64,000 nucleotides of DNA, taken from positions 1-64,000 of the forward strand of contig JASJCP010000008.1 in the NCBI GenBank assembly GCA_030065935.1, in the 5' to 3' direction. The notes below the pieces were generated by a model. It was given only the letters and a program-made list of their open reading frames with translations, made no database searches and was not told the DNA's origin. Origin of the DNA: Xenococcaceae cyanobacterium MO_167.B27 (GTDB lineage: Bacteria > Cyanobacteriota > Cyanobacteriia > Cyanobacteriales > Xenococcaceae). Below, piece by piece: positions 37,047-47,303 of the stretch (its first letter is position 1; the number at the start of each line of letters is the position of its first letter). Position numbers and translations under genes: made by a program.

Positions 37047-40000
37047 TTAATAATTTATCCCTTCAATTTCTCCTTCAGCTTCATGTACAATACTCTTTAA
37101 TTCATCCAACATATCATTACTAACTTCTTGCCACATTCCTCGTTGATTTGCTTCCAATAATCTTTCAGCCATATCTCTTAACGCCCAAGGATTTTTATCC
37201 TTAATAAATTGTTGTACTTGATCATCTAAAACATAAGCTTCTGCTACTCCTTGATACATATAATCTCTGACACAGTCAGTAGTAGCATCATAAGCAAATA
37301 AATAATCTACTGTTGCAGCCATTTCAAAAGCTCCTTTATATCCATGACGCATTACCCCTTTAATCCATTTGGGGTTAATGACGCGAGAGCGATATACTCT
37401 AGCAATTTCTTCAGTTAATTTTCTGACTTTGGGATTACTAGGAATAGAATTGTCACCGAAATAAACTTCAGGATTTTTACCAGTTAAACTTTTGACTGCT
37501 GCGGTTAATCCTCCGTGGAATTGATAATAGTCATCGGAGTCTAATAAGTCGTGTTCGCGGTTGTCTTGATTTTGTAAAACTACTTGTAATTGTTGCAGTC
37601 TTTGAGAAAAAGATTCTGGTGCAGAATGTCCTTTTCCTTGAGCATCATAAGCATAGCAACTCCAGTTAATATATGCTCTTGCTAAATCAGTTTCGCTTTG
37701 CCAATTTTGGGATTCTATTAAACCTTGTAAACCTGCACCATAAGCACCAGGTTTAGAGCCAAAAATACGATAGCTGGCTCTTTGTTTGGCAATGTTTGAT
37801 TCTAATCCTTGTTGTTGCCAATACTGGGTTTCTTGTTGAACTTTTGTAGCTAGAGGGTTAATTTCTTTTGGCTCTTGCAAATCTGCCACCGCTTGTGTTA
37901 TTTTGTTTAATAAGTTGAGTAAATTGGGGAAAGAGTCGCGAAAAAAGCCTGACACCCTAACAGTGACATCGACGCGAGGACGATTAAGCACCGACTCATC
38001 AAGGATTTCAAAGTCAACAACTCTACGAGATATCCCATCCCAAATGGGGCGTACTCCCATTAGTGCCATGACCTGAGCAATGTCATCTCCTCCTGTACGC
38101 ATAGTGGATGTTCCCCAGATGGATATGGCGATATTTTGGGGATATTCTCCGTTTTCTTGGGTATAGCGTTCGATTAAGGCTTCTGCTGCCTTGCTGCCTA
38201 TTTCCCAGGCTGTTTCTGTGGGAATTGCTCGAATATCTACTGAATAAAAGTTTCTTCCTGTGGGTAATACTTCGGGTCTTCCTCTGGTGGGTGCGCCTGA
38301 TGCGCCACTGGGTATATATTTTCCGTCTAGGGCGCGGAGAAGATTGGTTATTTCTTGGTTGGTTTGTTGTAAGGATTGTAGGAGATGGGTTTTGATCCAG
38401 TTGATTACTGGGAAGGTATGAGGGAATGTAGAAGGGTTGAGGGTGAAGGAGGAGTTTTTCAGGAGTTGCTCTATTAATTCGGCTGCTATTTCTTCTAGGG
38501 TTGCTGTTTTGTCTCTAGTATTGTTGAGTCTCGCGCAAAGACGCAAAGGCGCAAAGAGGTTTTCTGAGGGTTGAAGTGTGGAGGGTTTTTTAGGTAAGGA
38601 AATTTCCCCTGCTTCCCCTGCTCCCTTGCTCCCCTTGCTTGTCTTAAAACTTAACTTTGTTAACCAAACAGTGTCTCCCCATCCTAAGTCTTTGGCTAGT
38701 GCTTCTGTTAGTCCTAAACGATCTATACTAGAATGGCGTGCGATCGCGATGATTAAGTCTCTGAGTTGTTTATCTTGGGGACATTGTCCGAAGATATGTA
38801 AGCCATCTCTTATTTGAACTTCTTTTAGTTCGCAGAGATAGCCGTCAGCAAGGTTGAGAAATTCGGTAATTGATTCTGTGTTTTGAATTGCTAATTCTTG
38901 ATGGAGGTTTTCTTGTTTTACTAGTTTGGTGATACGCTCTTGGATGGGTTTTAAACGGGAAGGATCTAGGGTTTGTGCTTCGTAGTATTCGTCTATTAAG
39001 GCTTCTAGTTTTTCTAGTCCTCCATATAGTTCCGCTCGGGTTAGCGGTGGTGTAAGATGATCTATTATTACTGCATGGGAACGTCTTTTGGCTTGTGAAC
39101 CTTCCCCTGGATCGTTAACTATAAAGGGATATATGTTGGGGATGGTTTCTAGGGCGATTTCTGGATAACAGTTTTGGGATAAAGCAATACTTTTTCCTGG
39201 TAGCCATTCTAAGTTACCGTGTTTCCCTACATGAATTATTGCTTGCGCTTGAAATTTCTCTCTTAACCAATAGTAGTAGGCTAAATAGTTATGGGTTGGT
39301 TCTAAGTCTGGTGCATGATAGTTTAAGCTTGGATCGAGATCGTAGCCTCTGGATGGTTGAATACCTATAAATATGTTTCCTAATTGGATACCAGGAATGC
39401 TGAAGGATGAATGATCGTTATTGTTTTGTTGTTTGTTTGTTTTATTATCTTCTAGGTTTCCCCAACGATTAATTATTGCTTGTTGTACTGGTTGTGGTAA
39501 GGTATTAAAGTATTTTTGATATTCTTCTAGAGGTAAGCTCTGATATATTTTACGGGTTGCTCTACTCTCTAAATCATTGGTAATTCCTGTGGTTAATAGT
39601 TTGATTAAATCATCTCCTGTAGCGGGGATATCTTTAACTTCATAGCCAGCTACTTTTAAGGCTTGTAAAATTTTAATACAACTGGCAGGAGTGTCTAAGC
39701 CTACTCCATTGCCTAGTCTGCCATCTTTGTTAGGATAGTTGGCAAGAATTAGAGCTACTTTTCTGTCTCTAACTACGGTATTCTTTAAGTTGACTAAATT
39801 AGAAGTAAGTTCTGTAATAAAATTGACGCGATCTCTATTTGGTTCGTAAATTACAATATCTGTTTCTAATTTCTCTTGTCGTCTTTTTACTGATTTAAAA
39901 GAAATAGCACGGGTAATAATTCTTCCGTCAACTTCAGGTAAAGCTACATTCATCGCTACATCTCTGGGAGTTAACCCCATCCAGCTAGTTTTCCATTGCT

Positions 40001-40895
40001 CTTGGGTGCTAGTACTCAGAATTACTTGCAAAATGGGAATATCTAACTGTTTCCATAATTTGGTTGCTGACTCTTCCCCAATTTTGGCTAAGGAAAAACT
40101 GGTAGTATTTAGTAGAACTTGTAGCGTTTTTTCTTTACTAATTATTACAAGTTGCTTTTGAACTTCTATATCTCTCAAAGAAGAAATGAAGATGGGAATA
40201 GGATAAAGATTTTTCTTGATTAAAGCTTCACTAAGAGCATCTATGGGTAATGTGTTTCCTGCTAAATAATGAGAGCGATAAAACAGAATTCCTACTGAGT
40301 GAGTTACTGAGTTACTGTTGAGCTTTTGTCCATTATCTTGTAGAAAAAAGTTATATAATCCCAGACGAGGAATGACTTGGGGTACATCAGGATTATAATT
40401 GGTGTTTAGACAAACATCAGAAACAAATTTTAAGCCATTGATATAGTTTTTGACTCCTCCTTCAATACAATAATGCCACAGGCGATTGACAGAGGATAAG
40501 TTAAGGTTAGAATGACTAATTAGATCGAGATCAGGGAGATCATCCCCTGGTAAGACGAATAACTTGATATTAGTGCTTTCTGCTGTTTCTTTAATTCTTT
40601 CCAAACCATAAGACCAATAAGTATATCCCCCTAAGAGACGGAGAATAATTATTTGTGCTTTTGATAATACTGTTTCTACGTAAGTATCAATACTAAGTTG
40701 CTGCTGTAACTGTAATAAATTCACTACCCTAAGATCGGGAAAATCATTAGGTAAACCATTAATTGCTGTTGCTAGAGTTTGAATTTCTGTATCCGCAGCA
40801 GTTATAAATACAATGGGTGCGGGATTTTGCTCTATAAAAATAACTCCTTCTGTTTCAGGATTCCAACCACCAGGAGTTGCAGCTATTTTGTGCAT
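37047..40895 (-). CDS. cobN: CobN-like cobaltochelatase large subunit
   Basis: Large ATP-dependent chelatase subunit of the CobN/ChlH family, 1282 residues. Landmark regions include HVGKHGNLEWLPGKS, FIVNDPGEGSQAKRRSHAVIIDHL, PTRGRPEVLPTGRNFYSVD and WGTSTMRTGGDDI. I call it CobN, not the magnesium chelatase ChlH, from the N-terminus and overall pattern. It inserts cobalt in aerobic corrin synthesis, though its exact metal in cyanobacteria is less settled. About residues 752-792 are a low-complexity, repeat-derived insertion encoded by 38521-38640. No cobalamin riboswitch is seen in the 200 bases upstream. Confidence 0.88.
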   Translation of the reverse strand: MHKIAATPGGWNPETEGVIFIEQNPAPIVFITAADTEIQTLATAINGLPNDFPDLRVVNLLQLQQQLSIDTYVETVLSKAQIIILRLLGGYTYWSYGLERIKETAESTNIKLFVLPGDDLPDLDLISHSNLNLSSVNRLWHYCIEGGVKNYINGLKFVSDVCLNTNYNPDVPQVIPRLGLYNFFLQDNGQKLNSNSVTHSVGILFYRSHYLAGNTLPIDALSEALIKKNLYPIPIFISSLRDIEVQKQLVIISKEKTLQVLLNTTSFSLAKIGEESATKLWKQLDIPILQVILSTSTQEQWKTSWMGLTPRDVAMNVALPEVDGRIITRAISFKSVKRRQEKLETDIVIYEPNRDRVNFITELTSNLVNLKNTVVRDRKVALILANYPNKDGRLGNGVGLDTPASCIKILQALKVAGYEVKDIPATGDDLIKLLTTGITNDLESRATRKIYQSLPLEEYQKYFNTLPQPVQQAIINRWGNLEDNKTNKQQNNNDHSSFSIPGIQLGNIFIGIQPSRGYDLDPSLNYHAPDLEPTHNYLAYYYWLREKFQAQAIIHVGKHGNLEWLPGKSIALSQNCYPEIALETIPNIYPFIVNDPGEGSQAKRRSHAVIIDHLTPPLTRAELYGGLEKLEALIDEYYEAQTLDPSRLKPIQERITKLVKQENLHQELAIQNTESITEFLNLADGYLCELKEVQIRDGLHIFGQCPQDKQLRDLIIAIARHSSIDRLGLTEALAKDLGWGDTVWLTKLSFKTSKGSKGAGEAGEISLPKKPSTLQPSENLFAPLRLCARLNNTRDKTATLEEIAAELIEQLLKNSSFTLNPSTFPHTFPVINWIKTHLLQSLQQTNQEITNLLRALDGKYIPSGASGAPTRGRPEVLPTGRNFYSVDIRAIPTETAWEIGSKAAEALIERYTQENGEYPQNIAISIWGTSTMRTGGDDIAQVMALMGVRPIWDGISRRVVDFEILDESVLNRPRVDVTVRVSGFFRDSFPNLLNLLNKITQAVADLQEPKEINPLATKVQQETQYWQQQGLESNIAKQRASYRIFGSKPGAYGAGLQGLIESQNWQSETDLARAYINWSCYAYDAQGKGHSAPESFSQRLQQLQVVLQNQDNREHDLLDSDDYYQFHGGLTAAVKSLTGKNPEVYFGDNSIPSNPKVRKLTEEIARVYRSRVINPKWIKGVMRHGYKGAFEMAATVDYLFAYDATTDCVRDYMYQGVAEAYVLDDQVQQFIKDKNPWALRDMAERLLEANQRGMWQEVSNDMLDELKSIVHEAEGEIEGINY
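38521..38640. repeat. Dispersed repeat lying in frame inside cobN
   Basis: The DNA reads ctcgcgcaaagacgcaaagg and then a cccctgcttcccctgctccc run. The first part is the reverse complement of the gcgtctttgcg core found at 14083-14290 and 22733. The encoded stretch (KGSKGAGEAG, then LFAPLRLCARL) does not look like chelatase sequence, so it is probably an in-frame repeat insertion. Confidence 0.7.
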
Positions 40896-41099
40896 AATGA
40901 ATGTCTAATCTTGAGAAATAATTACAGTTTTAATTAGGGTGATCAAGATGAGAGATGCTTAATTAGATAAGGTTCTAATTTTTTACCTTGTAGAACTCAG
41001 GATAATATCAGCCAAATCACAATTTCCGATTTGCTAACAGACCATAAGTAATGAAATTTTCTTAAAACTAGGTTTTTTATGGCGTGAGACAAGGGAAAT

Positions 41100-41366
41100 T
41101 TGGGCGATCGAGCTTTTTTAGTAACCGAAAAAAAGCTATTTTCATTGGCTGTTCAAACTTCTGTAATAAATATTCAACATAGCTTACAAAAAGAAAATTT
41201 TTCTTTACTAATTACATCAAAATTTAATGGTTGGTTATCAGGGTTATGGCAAAAATCAACTCAAGACTATCAGATCAAGATAACTTTTGATCTCATAACT
41301 ATTGCTGATTGTATATCTAGATTAAAAAAGTATGCCAATATAACTAAACCACTATTAAGTATTTAG
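41100..41366 (+). CDS. Small hypothetical protein, doubtful
   Basis: 88 codons from a TTG start; no ATG is available in frame near the start. An aaggg sequence seven bases before it could serve as ribosome site. The product is unrecognised, mildly basic, without a membrane segment. It is followed after 137 bases by the histidine kinase. It could be real or a chance frame. Confidence 0.3.
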   Translation: MGDRAFLVTEKKLFSLAVQTSVINIQHSLQKENFSLLITSKFNGWLSGLWQKSTQDYQIKITFDLITIADCISRLKKYANITKPLLSI

Positions 41367-41503
41367 AATTTAACATTACTAATCAAATTAATAGTTACTA
41401 CAACTATTTCTAAGATTTTATCAACCAGCTTGCGGTAATTATCAATATTGAATAGCATTGGCGATACAACTTCCTCTATCCAGAAAATAATAATCACTGT
41501 GGT

Positions 41504-43276
41504 TTGGATCTATTAACAGCAAAGAAAATGTTGCATTATCAATTAGAGCAAAAATCTATTCTAGATCGGGTTCAGAATCAAATTGAGCAAAAATTTGATT
41601 TACTAGAGATTATTCAAATGACAATTGAGCGAGTTTTGACAATCTTGCAAGTTGATCGACTAGTAATCTATCAATTGGATGTACCTTTAAACTATATAGA
41701 CTCTACTGTCTCCAATGTTGGTACTGTAACTTATGAAGCTAAATCCTCAGCAAAAATTGCCTCAATTCTTAATTTTAAAGATGAAAACTGTTTCCCAAAA
41801 AACTCCAAATCTTATATTAAATACCGTCAAGGATTTAGCTTGGTTATTGATGATGTTAAAACTGGTTCTAATTTAGAACCTTGTATCAAAAATTTAATGG
41901 AGCAAATGCAAGTCAAAGCTAAATTGATAACCCCCATTAATCTTCGGGATAAGTTATGGGGTTTTCTGATGGCTCATCAATGTTTAAATCCTAGAAAATG
42001 GAATCATGGGGAAACTAAGTTTTTACAAGAAATTGCTGATTATTTGGCGATCGCAATTTATCAAGATCAGTCTTATAAGTTACTAAAACAACAGAAAAAT
42101 TTATTAGAACATCGAGTAAAAACCCAAGCAAAACAAATTAAGGATGCTTTAGTAGCTGCACAAATTGCTAATCAATCAAAACACGAATTTATAGATAATA
42201 TGAGTCATGAGTTTAAAACTCCTCTAACTTCTATTATTGGCTTATCTGGAACCTTAATCCATTGGACATCAAATAATCAATGTTTACCCCTTGAAAAACA
42301 GCAAAAGTATTTAAAAACTATTCAAGATAGTGGTAAGCAATTACTGAAATTAGTCAATAACATTCTGGAATTTTCTGAAGTTGAATCAGGAAAACATTTA
42401 CTAAATATTACCAAATTTAGATTGCAGGATTTATTGGAAAATCTTTTGCCAATTTTTAATCAAGAAGCTCAATATAAGTCTATTGACTTTAGTGTAGATT
42501 GGGAAATTATTACTCCTGATGATTATATTTATGCCGATAAAGATCGGCTAGAAGAAATTTTACTTAATATAGTGGGGAATGGTATTAAATTCACTCCTCC
42601 AGAAGGTAAAGTTAATTTAAAAATCATCAAGGAAGGAAACAAAATTATTTTTACAATAGAAGATACTGGAATTGGCATATCTCAACAGCAAATGCCTCTT
42701 ATTTTTAATAAATTTCAACAATTAGAATATTCCCGTCGCCGTACTCATGGTGGTGTTGGTTTAGGTTTAGCTCTCACTAAGCATCTTGTTGAACTTCATG
42801 GGGGCAATATTGAAGTAGAATCTGTAGTAGGTCAAGGTTCAGTTTTTACAGTTTATTTACCACTAAATAAGGAGAAAAAAGCTGAAAAGATTAATCAAAA
42901 TGTGGCTTCTAACAAAAGCAAAACTATTGTTTTGATTACTCAAGATGAAGAAATTTCTACGTTTCTTTGTGAAGTACTTACCTTAGCAGAATATCAAGTA
43001 GTGTGGTTAATAGATTCTTCTATTTCTCCTCATCAAATTCAATTATTAGACCCAATCATGATTATCTTAGATCGCAACTGTCCTCAAATAAATATAGAAG
43101 TTATTACCCAACAAATTAGGGAAATAGAGCTATTAAGCAAGATAAAAATAGTTTTACTTTGTGAACAAATGTCAAATTCAGACTGGCAGAAGTTTGCTGA
43201 ATGTGGTGTTTATGACTATATGTTGAAATCTATGAGTTTTACCCAAATACTCAATAAAATTTATACCATAATTTAA
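41504..43276 (+). CDS. GAF hybrid histidine kinase with C-terminal receiver
   Basis: 590 residues counted from a TTG; an ATG at 41528 would remove eight. Residues about 15-200 form a GAF domain of the phytochrome-like kind (VLTILQVDRLVIYQL, WGFLMAHQC). I see no bilin-binding cysteine I would trust. A coiled linker leads to the HisKA domain with H235 in NMSHEFKTPL, then the HATPase with IVGNGIKFTPPEG, DTGIGI and GVGLGLALTKHLVELHGG. From about 470 a receiver follows with acidic QDEE, D523 in IILDRN and K in YMLKS, but a Cys where Thr/Ser is usual. No response regulator is adjacent. Confidence 0.87.
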   Translation: MDLLTAKKMLHYQLEQKSILDRVQNQIEQKFDLLEIIQMTIERVLTILQVDRLVIYQLDVPLNYIDSTVSNVGTVTYEAKSSAKIASILNFKDENCFPKNSKSYIKYRQGFSLVIDDVKTGSNLEPCIKNLMEQMQVKAKLITPINLRDKLWGFLMAHQCLNPRKWNHGETKFLQEIADYLAIAIYQDQSYKLLKQQKNLLEHRVKTQAKQIKDALVAAQIANQSKHEFIDNMSHEFKTPLTSIIGLSGTLIHWTSNNQCLPLEKQQKYLKTIQDSGKQLLKLVNNILEFSEVESGKHLLNITKFRLQDLLENLLPIFNQEAQYKSIDFSVDWEIITPDDYIYADKDRLEEILLNIVGNGIKFTPPEGKVNLKIIKEGNKIIFTIEDTGIGISQQQMPLIFNKFQQLEYSRRRTHGGVGLGLALTKHLVELHGGNIEVESVVGQGSVFTVYLPLNKEKKAEKINQNVASNKSKTIVLITQDEEISTFLCEVLTLAEYQVVWLIDSSISPHQIQLLDPIMIILDRNCPQINIEVITQQIREIELLSKIKIVLLCEQMSNSDWQKFAECGVYDYMLKSMSFTQILNKIYTII

Positions 43277-43524
43277 CTTTTGTTAATTGTTAGTAGTTAG
43301 TAGTTAGTGGTTAGTGGTTAATTGTTGATTTTTGAGACCAACGCTCGTCGCTTCGCGATTGATGAAAAGTTGATTGCTAATTGCTAATTGTTTAATTCTG
43401 ACATCACGAATTCAAGATTTAATTTTAGAACTGCTATAAATTACAGGTTACAAGAAATAGGCTCTGCATCCTGTTTCCTGTAACCTGTTCCCTTTGAAGG
43501 GATTTCCTTGCAAGATGATTAGAA
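43277..43524. repeat. TTAGTGG-type repeats downstream of the kinase
   Basis: Directly after the stop come ttgttagtagttagtagttagtggttag-like tandem words, then ttgctaattgctaattg, and a short inverted pair (ggttacaag / cctgtaacctg). No gene seen. It belongs to the repeat family also found after 44607, 48776 and 57140. Confidence 0.65.
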
Positions 43525-43686
43525 TCAGTTAATGTGGAGATAGTTAGCTTCTGCTTCTAGCTGCTTGATCAGGGTTTGATTTCCTGACGCTCTAGCTGCT
43601 TCTAAACGGCGCTCTAAGCTTTTACGGAGACTTTCGCGATAGTTGAGGGCTGCTTTTTTTAAGATTTGTTGACGATTTTTGTTCAT
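43525..43686 (-). CDS. 53-residue charged helical protein
   Basis: Read by hand from the minus strand: it begins MNKNRQQILKKAALNYRE and ends EAEANYLHIN, 53 residues with an ATG at 43686 and TGA at 43525. It is rich in Arg, Lys, Glu and Ala with a regular helical pattern (LERRLEAARASGN). I believe small proteins of this type, NYRxSL...RRLEAARA, are widespread in cyanobacteria, but I know no function. It is divergent from the SAM hydrolase gene at 43813, about 126 bases apart. Confidence 0.72.
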   Translation of the reverse strand: MNKNRQQILKKAALNYRESLRKSLERRLEAARASGNQTLIKQLEAEANYLHIN

Positions 43687-43812
43687 GGTGGACTTTAAAA
43701 TTTATAAAAGTAATGTAGTGAATTCTTGTTACTTATAGAATAGCATTTTTGTCATGAACTGTATATTTTGTGACAGAAATTTTACAAAATTTTTTCTAAA
43801 ATTTCCTGTGGA

Positions 43813-44607
43813 ATGGCTCACCAACCAATTATTACTTTACTGACTGACTTTGGGTTACAAGATGTCTATGTAGGAGTGATGAAGGGAGCGATCGCCAGTA
43901 TTAATCCTGAGTTACAAGTTATCGATCTTACTCATCAGATTCCACCACAAGATATTACAGCAGGAAGATTTGCTTTACTCAATGCTTATCCTTACTTTCC
44001 TGCTAACACTGTTCACATCGCTGTTGTTGATCCAGGGGTTGGAAGTAGCCGTAGAGGAGTGGCTATCCAGTTTCCTGATGGGTTTCTAGTGGGTGCAGAT
44101 AACGGAATATTTAGCGGGGTACTCAGTATAGCACCTGCTGTTGCAGCAGTAGAATTAACTAATCCTAAGTATTGGCTTGCAGATAATCCTAGTAAAACCT
44201 TTCATGGAAGAGATATTTTTGCACCTGTAGGAGCGCATCTTGCTAGTGGTGTAAAATTAGAAGAGTTAGGAGATGCGATCGCTGTTTCTAGTCTGGTTGA
44301 ATTATTATTACCTGATGTTGTAGTAAAAGAAAACATCATTCAGGGTTGCATTCAATATATAGATGGTTTTGGGAATTTAATTACCAATATTCCAGAAAGA
44401 GAATTAAACAATAAATCGGGATTTATTACAATTAAAGACTATAATATCTCTTACTTTCAGGCTTACAGTGATGTAGCAATGGGGGAATTATTGGCTTTAG
44501 TTGGTAGTCACGGTTGGTTAGAAATTGCAGTGAATGGTGATAGCGCGAAAGATAAGTTACAGGTTGTGGTGGGAGATGAAGTGATTTTTTACACCAGAAA
44601 TCATTAA
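43813..44607 (+). CDS. SAM hydroxide adenosyltransferase (SAM hydrolase, DUF62)
   Basis: 264 residues. Family motifs: TLLTDFGLQDVYVG, DLTHQIPPQDI, VVDPGVGSSRRG, GADNGIFS and FHGRDIFAPVGAHLA, all of the fluorinase/chlorinase-fold family. Members without a halide pocket split S-adenosylmethionine into adenosine and methionine using water; the Asp-Arg-His set typical of these hydrolases is consistent with D (DFG), R and H in HGRD. The physiological role is unsettled. Confidence 0.9.
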   Translation: MAHQPIITLLTDFGLQDVYVGVMKGAIASINPELQVIDLTHQIPPQDITAGRFALLNAYPYFPANTVHIAVVDPGVGSSRRGVAIQFPDGFLVGADNGIFSGVLSIAPAVAAVELTNPKYWLADNPSKTFHGRDIFAPVGAHLASGVKLEELGDAIAVSSLVELLLPDVVVKENIIQGCIQYIDGFGNLITNIPERELNNKSGFITIKDYNISYFQAYSDVAMGELLALVGSHGWLEIAVNGDSAKDKLQVVVGDEVIFYTRNH

Positions 44608-44777
44608 CCATCAACAATTCACCATTAACCATCGCAAAGCGACTACCGAAGGTCTCAACAACTAACTACTAACTATTAACTTTATTGGTATCGAGCTACT
44701 TATCAAAATAATAAAAGACGCTCCCAAAATAAGGGAGTCGCCTTGATGAAAGTTATTTAATTAACTATTAGCTAACT
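44605..44777. repeat. Repeat-rich 3' region with a terminator-like hairpin
   Basis: ccatcaac / ccattaacc / caactaactactaac words follow the stop codon. Further on, gacgctccc pairs with gggagtcgcc (about 44710-44740), with one bulge, which could terminate the plus-strand transcript. Confidence 0.5.
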
Positions 44778-45122
44778 TCAAAGGGGAAGAAGATTCAAGA
44801 TGATGGAATTAATTACACCAAGAGCAAAAGAGCCTATTAAAGCACTCCAAAAACCCCAACGTAATCTGAATCCTGTAACTAAAGCAGCAGCTAAACCAAA
44901 AATCACTGCATTAATGATCAGAGCAAATAAACCAAAGGTTATGAAAGTAATAGGAAATGAGATAAAAGCAAGAATTGGGCGCAATAGAGCGTTCAAAACA
45001 CCAAAGACAATAGCGGAAATTAAAGCTTTATTAAAACTATCAATTTCTACTCCTGTAGGAAGTTTGGAAATGATTAATAGACTTACTGCTGTGACTAATA
45101 AAGTAATTAAAAGAGAAATCAT
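44778..45122 (-). CDS. Four-helix phage-holin-family membrane protein
   Basis: 114 residues, almost all hydrophobic, with four transmembrane helices: LLITLLVTAVSLLIIS, LISAIVFGVLNALLRPIL, FITFGLFALIINAVIFGLAAALV and FWSALIGSFALGVINSII. It matches the widespread bacterial holin-like superfamily (PF04020 type), named after a mycobacterial phage holin but mostly of unknown chromosomal function. An antisense open frame over it is a shadow. Confidence 0.85.
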   Translation of the reverse strand: MISLLITLLVTAVSLLIISKLPTGVEIDSFNKALISAIVFGVLNALLRPILAFISFPITFITFGLFALIINAVIFGLAAALVTGFRLRWGFWSALIGSFALGVINSIILNLLPL

Positions 45123-45199
45123 ATAAGAGAGTCTCCTACGTAATCTTACTTAATTACACATTAAACTAAATCTCTTGACATCTTCCTTTAGTATAAGGT

Positions 45200-46291
45200 T
45201 TAAACATTGAAGCGGAATAACATTACATCTCCTTCTTTGACAACATATTCTTTCCCTTCTGAGCGCACTAAGCCTTTTTCTTTGGCTGCATTCATTGAGC
45301 CACAGTTAACTAAATCTTGGTAACTAACGGTTTCTGCGCGGATAAAACCCCGTTCAAAATCAGTGTGAATTACTCCTGCTGCTTGGGGTGCTTTCATTCC
45401 TGCGACAATAGTCCAAGCGCGAGTTTCTGTTTCTCCTGTGGTTAGGTACGTACGTAATCCTAAGAGTTCGTAAGTAGCTTTAATCAGCGATTTTAAACCT
45501 CCTTCGGTAACGCCAAGAGATTCTAAAAAGTCTTGTTTTTCTTCTTCGGATAGCTCTACTAATTCTGATTCTACTTGAGCGGAGACAACAACTACTTTAG
45601 CAGATTCTGCGATCGCAAATTTTTTAACTGCTTCTACCCATTCATTTCCTTCTGCTAAATCATCTTCTGAAACGTTAGTTGCATAGATAATGGGTTTGTT
45701 GGTGAGTAACCCCAGAGGTTTAATGATTTCTGTTTCCTCTTCTGTTAACTCCATCTGTCGCACAGATTTACCCTCATTCAAAACAGTACTGATTTTTTCA
45801 AGAATTTCTAGTTCTGCTTGGGCTGTTTTTTCTTTTTTGGCTTGTTTACGGACTCTTTCAATGCGTTTTTCAATTTGAGATAAGTCCGCTAAGGATAATT
45901 CTAGGTTGATTACTTCTATATCTCTAACAGGATCTACTGAACCAGATACGTGAATGATATCGTCATTATCAAAACAACGTACCACATGAAGGATCGCGTC
46001 AACTTCTCTAATATTAGCCAGGAATTGGTTGCCTAAGCCTTCTCCTTTACTTGCTCCTTTTACTAAACCAGCAATATCCACAAATTCAATCCTTGTGGGG
46101 ACAATTTTTTGGGATTGAGAGATTTTGGCTAGTACTTCCAATCTTTCATCTGGTACAGAAACTACTCCCATATTAGGTTCGATTGTACAGAAGGGAAAGT
46201 TAGCAGCTTCCGCTTTAGCATTAGCTACTAAAGCATTGAATAAAGTAGATTTACCGACATTAGGCAGTCCAACGATTCCGGCTCTTAACAT
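45200..46291 (-). CDS. ychF: YchF/OLA1-type GTPase-like ATPase
   Basis: Obg-related P-loop NTPase, 363 residues, full length. The P-loop GLPNVGKST is near residues 8-16; [29 protein letters not shown] is the strong YchF switch signature; the C-terminal TGS-like domain ends [10 protein letters not shown]. The family prefers ATP over GTP, binds ribosomes and is linked to oxidative-stress response. It lies just after the OmpR regulator gene on the same strand (37 bases). Confidence 0.97.
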   Translation of the reverse strand: MLRAGIVGLPNVGKSTLFNALVANAKAEAANFPFCTIEPNMGVVSVPDERLEVLAKISQSQKIVPTRIEFVDIAGLVKGASKGEGLGNQFLANIREVDAILHVVRCFDNDDIIHVSGSVDPVRDIEVINLELSLADLSQIEKRIERVRKQAKKEKTAQAELEILEKISTVLNEGKSVRQMELTEEETEIIKPLGLLTNKPIIYATNVSEDDLAEGNEWVEAVKKFAIAESAKVVVVSAQVESELVELSEEEKQDFLESLGVTEGGLKSLIKATYELLGLRTYLTTGETETRAWTIVAGMKAPQAAGVIHTDFERGFIRAETVSYQDLVNCGSMNAAKEKGLVRSEGKEYVVKEGDVMLFRFNV

Positions 46292-46328
46292 AGCAGTATA
46301 TTTAGGATTTTCTTTCTACAATTTCCCA

Positions 46329-47081
46329 TCAATCTGACAATTGTACTTGATTGTCCTCTGGTATCTCAAACATATATCCTCTACCCCAAATAGTTTTAAT
46401 TAAACTGCTATCGCGATCGCCTATCTTTTTCCGAATTCGCCCGATATGAATATCTACTTTGCGATCGTCTCCTTGATAATCATCTCTATTCCAGATGCTA
46501 GAAATTAACTCTGCTCTATCCCAGACTCGATTGGGGTGACTTACTAAAAAACGTAATAAATCAAATTCTAAACCCGTCAACGGTACTACTTTCCCTGCTA
46601 AGGTGACTTCTCTACGAGCAAAGTCTATTTTCAACTGATCGACAACTAGGGGTTTAGTGTTAATTAACTTAGGAGTACTAGTTTTATATCTTCTTAATAA
46701 AGCTTCGATTTTAGCTTTTAAAATTTGTAAATTAAATGGTTTTGTTATGTAGTCATCCGCTCCTTTTGCATAAGCTTCCAAAATGTAATTAGTATCATTC
46801 ATCGAGCTTAACATTATAATCAGAGCATTAGTTTTGCGAATTTCTGCGCACATATTTAACCCTGTTTCATCAGGTAAATTAACATCTAAAATTACTAGGT
46901 CAGGTTGTAGCTTTCTCATTAGTTGACGAGCGGTTTTCCCGTCTGAAGCCCCTTCCGTAATATATTTGTTGTAACTTAAAAATCGACATATCAGATTTTG
47001 TAAAGCTGGATCGTCATCTACTACTAAGATTTTTTTTTTCACTGTTGTCAGTGAGTCATAATTACTTTCTAATAAATACAT
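46329..47081 (-). CDS. OmpR-family response regulator (orphan, paralogue of 26533)
   Basis: 250 residues. Receiver with VVDDDP, phospho-acceptor D66 in VILDVNLPD and DDYITKPF; winged helix with KVDIHIGRIRKKIG and WGRGYMFEIP. The first 14 residues before KKKILVV are an extra, possibly untranslated, stretch. No kinase is adjacent. It shares unusually long blocks with the regulator at 26533, including the receiver's first helix (DPALQNLICRFL versus DPAIRNLIFRFL). Confidence 0.9.
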   Translation of the reverse strand: MYLLESNYDSLTTVKKKILVVDDDPALQNLICRFLSYNKYITEGASDGKTARQLMRKLQPDLVILDVNLPDETGLNMCAEIRKTNALIIMLSSMNDTNYILEAYAKGADDYITKPFNLQILKAKIEALLRRYKTSTPKLINTKPLVVDQLKIDFARREVTLAGKVVPLTGLEFDLLRFLVSHPNRVWDRAELISSIWNRDDYQGDDRKVDIHIGRIRKKIGDRDSSLIKTIWGRGYMFEIPEDNQVQLSD

Positions 47082-47303
47082 TTTATTTGACCTTTTCTAT
47101 ATTTCACTATGTTCAAACCATATCAGAAAAAACACGGAAGCTGTATTCCTCTCTAAGGGTTTTTACTTAATCTTTAAGAATAACGACTTTGTATAAAGTT
47201 TAGGTTAAATATTCTTTTGACTCAAATTCATGATTAGTTTCAATAAGCTTTTGTTGCATAAAATAATAATCATTACTATTGGGTGATTTTCAAGGTAAAA
47301 TTC

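Noticed and set aside
37047..40895. Magnesium chelatase subunit ChlH
   Set aside because: The fold family is shared, but the N-terminus and overall pattern fit CobN better.
40896..41099. Cobalamin riboswitch upstream of cobN
   Set aside because: No B12-box or GCCACTG-type element is seen on the minus strand.
44800..45126. 108-codon plus-strand frame
   Set aside because: It is antisense to the holin-family membrane protein gene and its composition follows from that.
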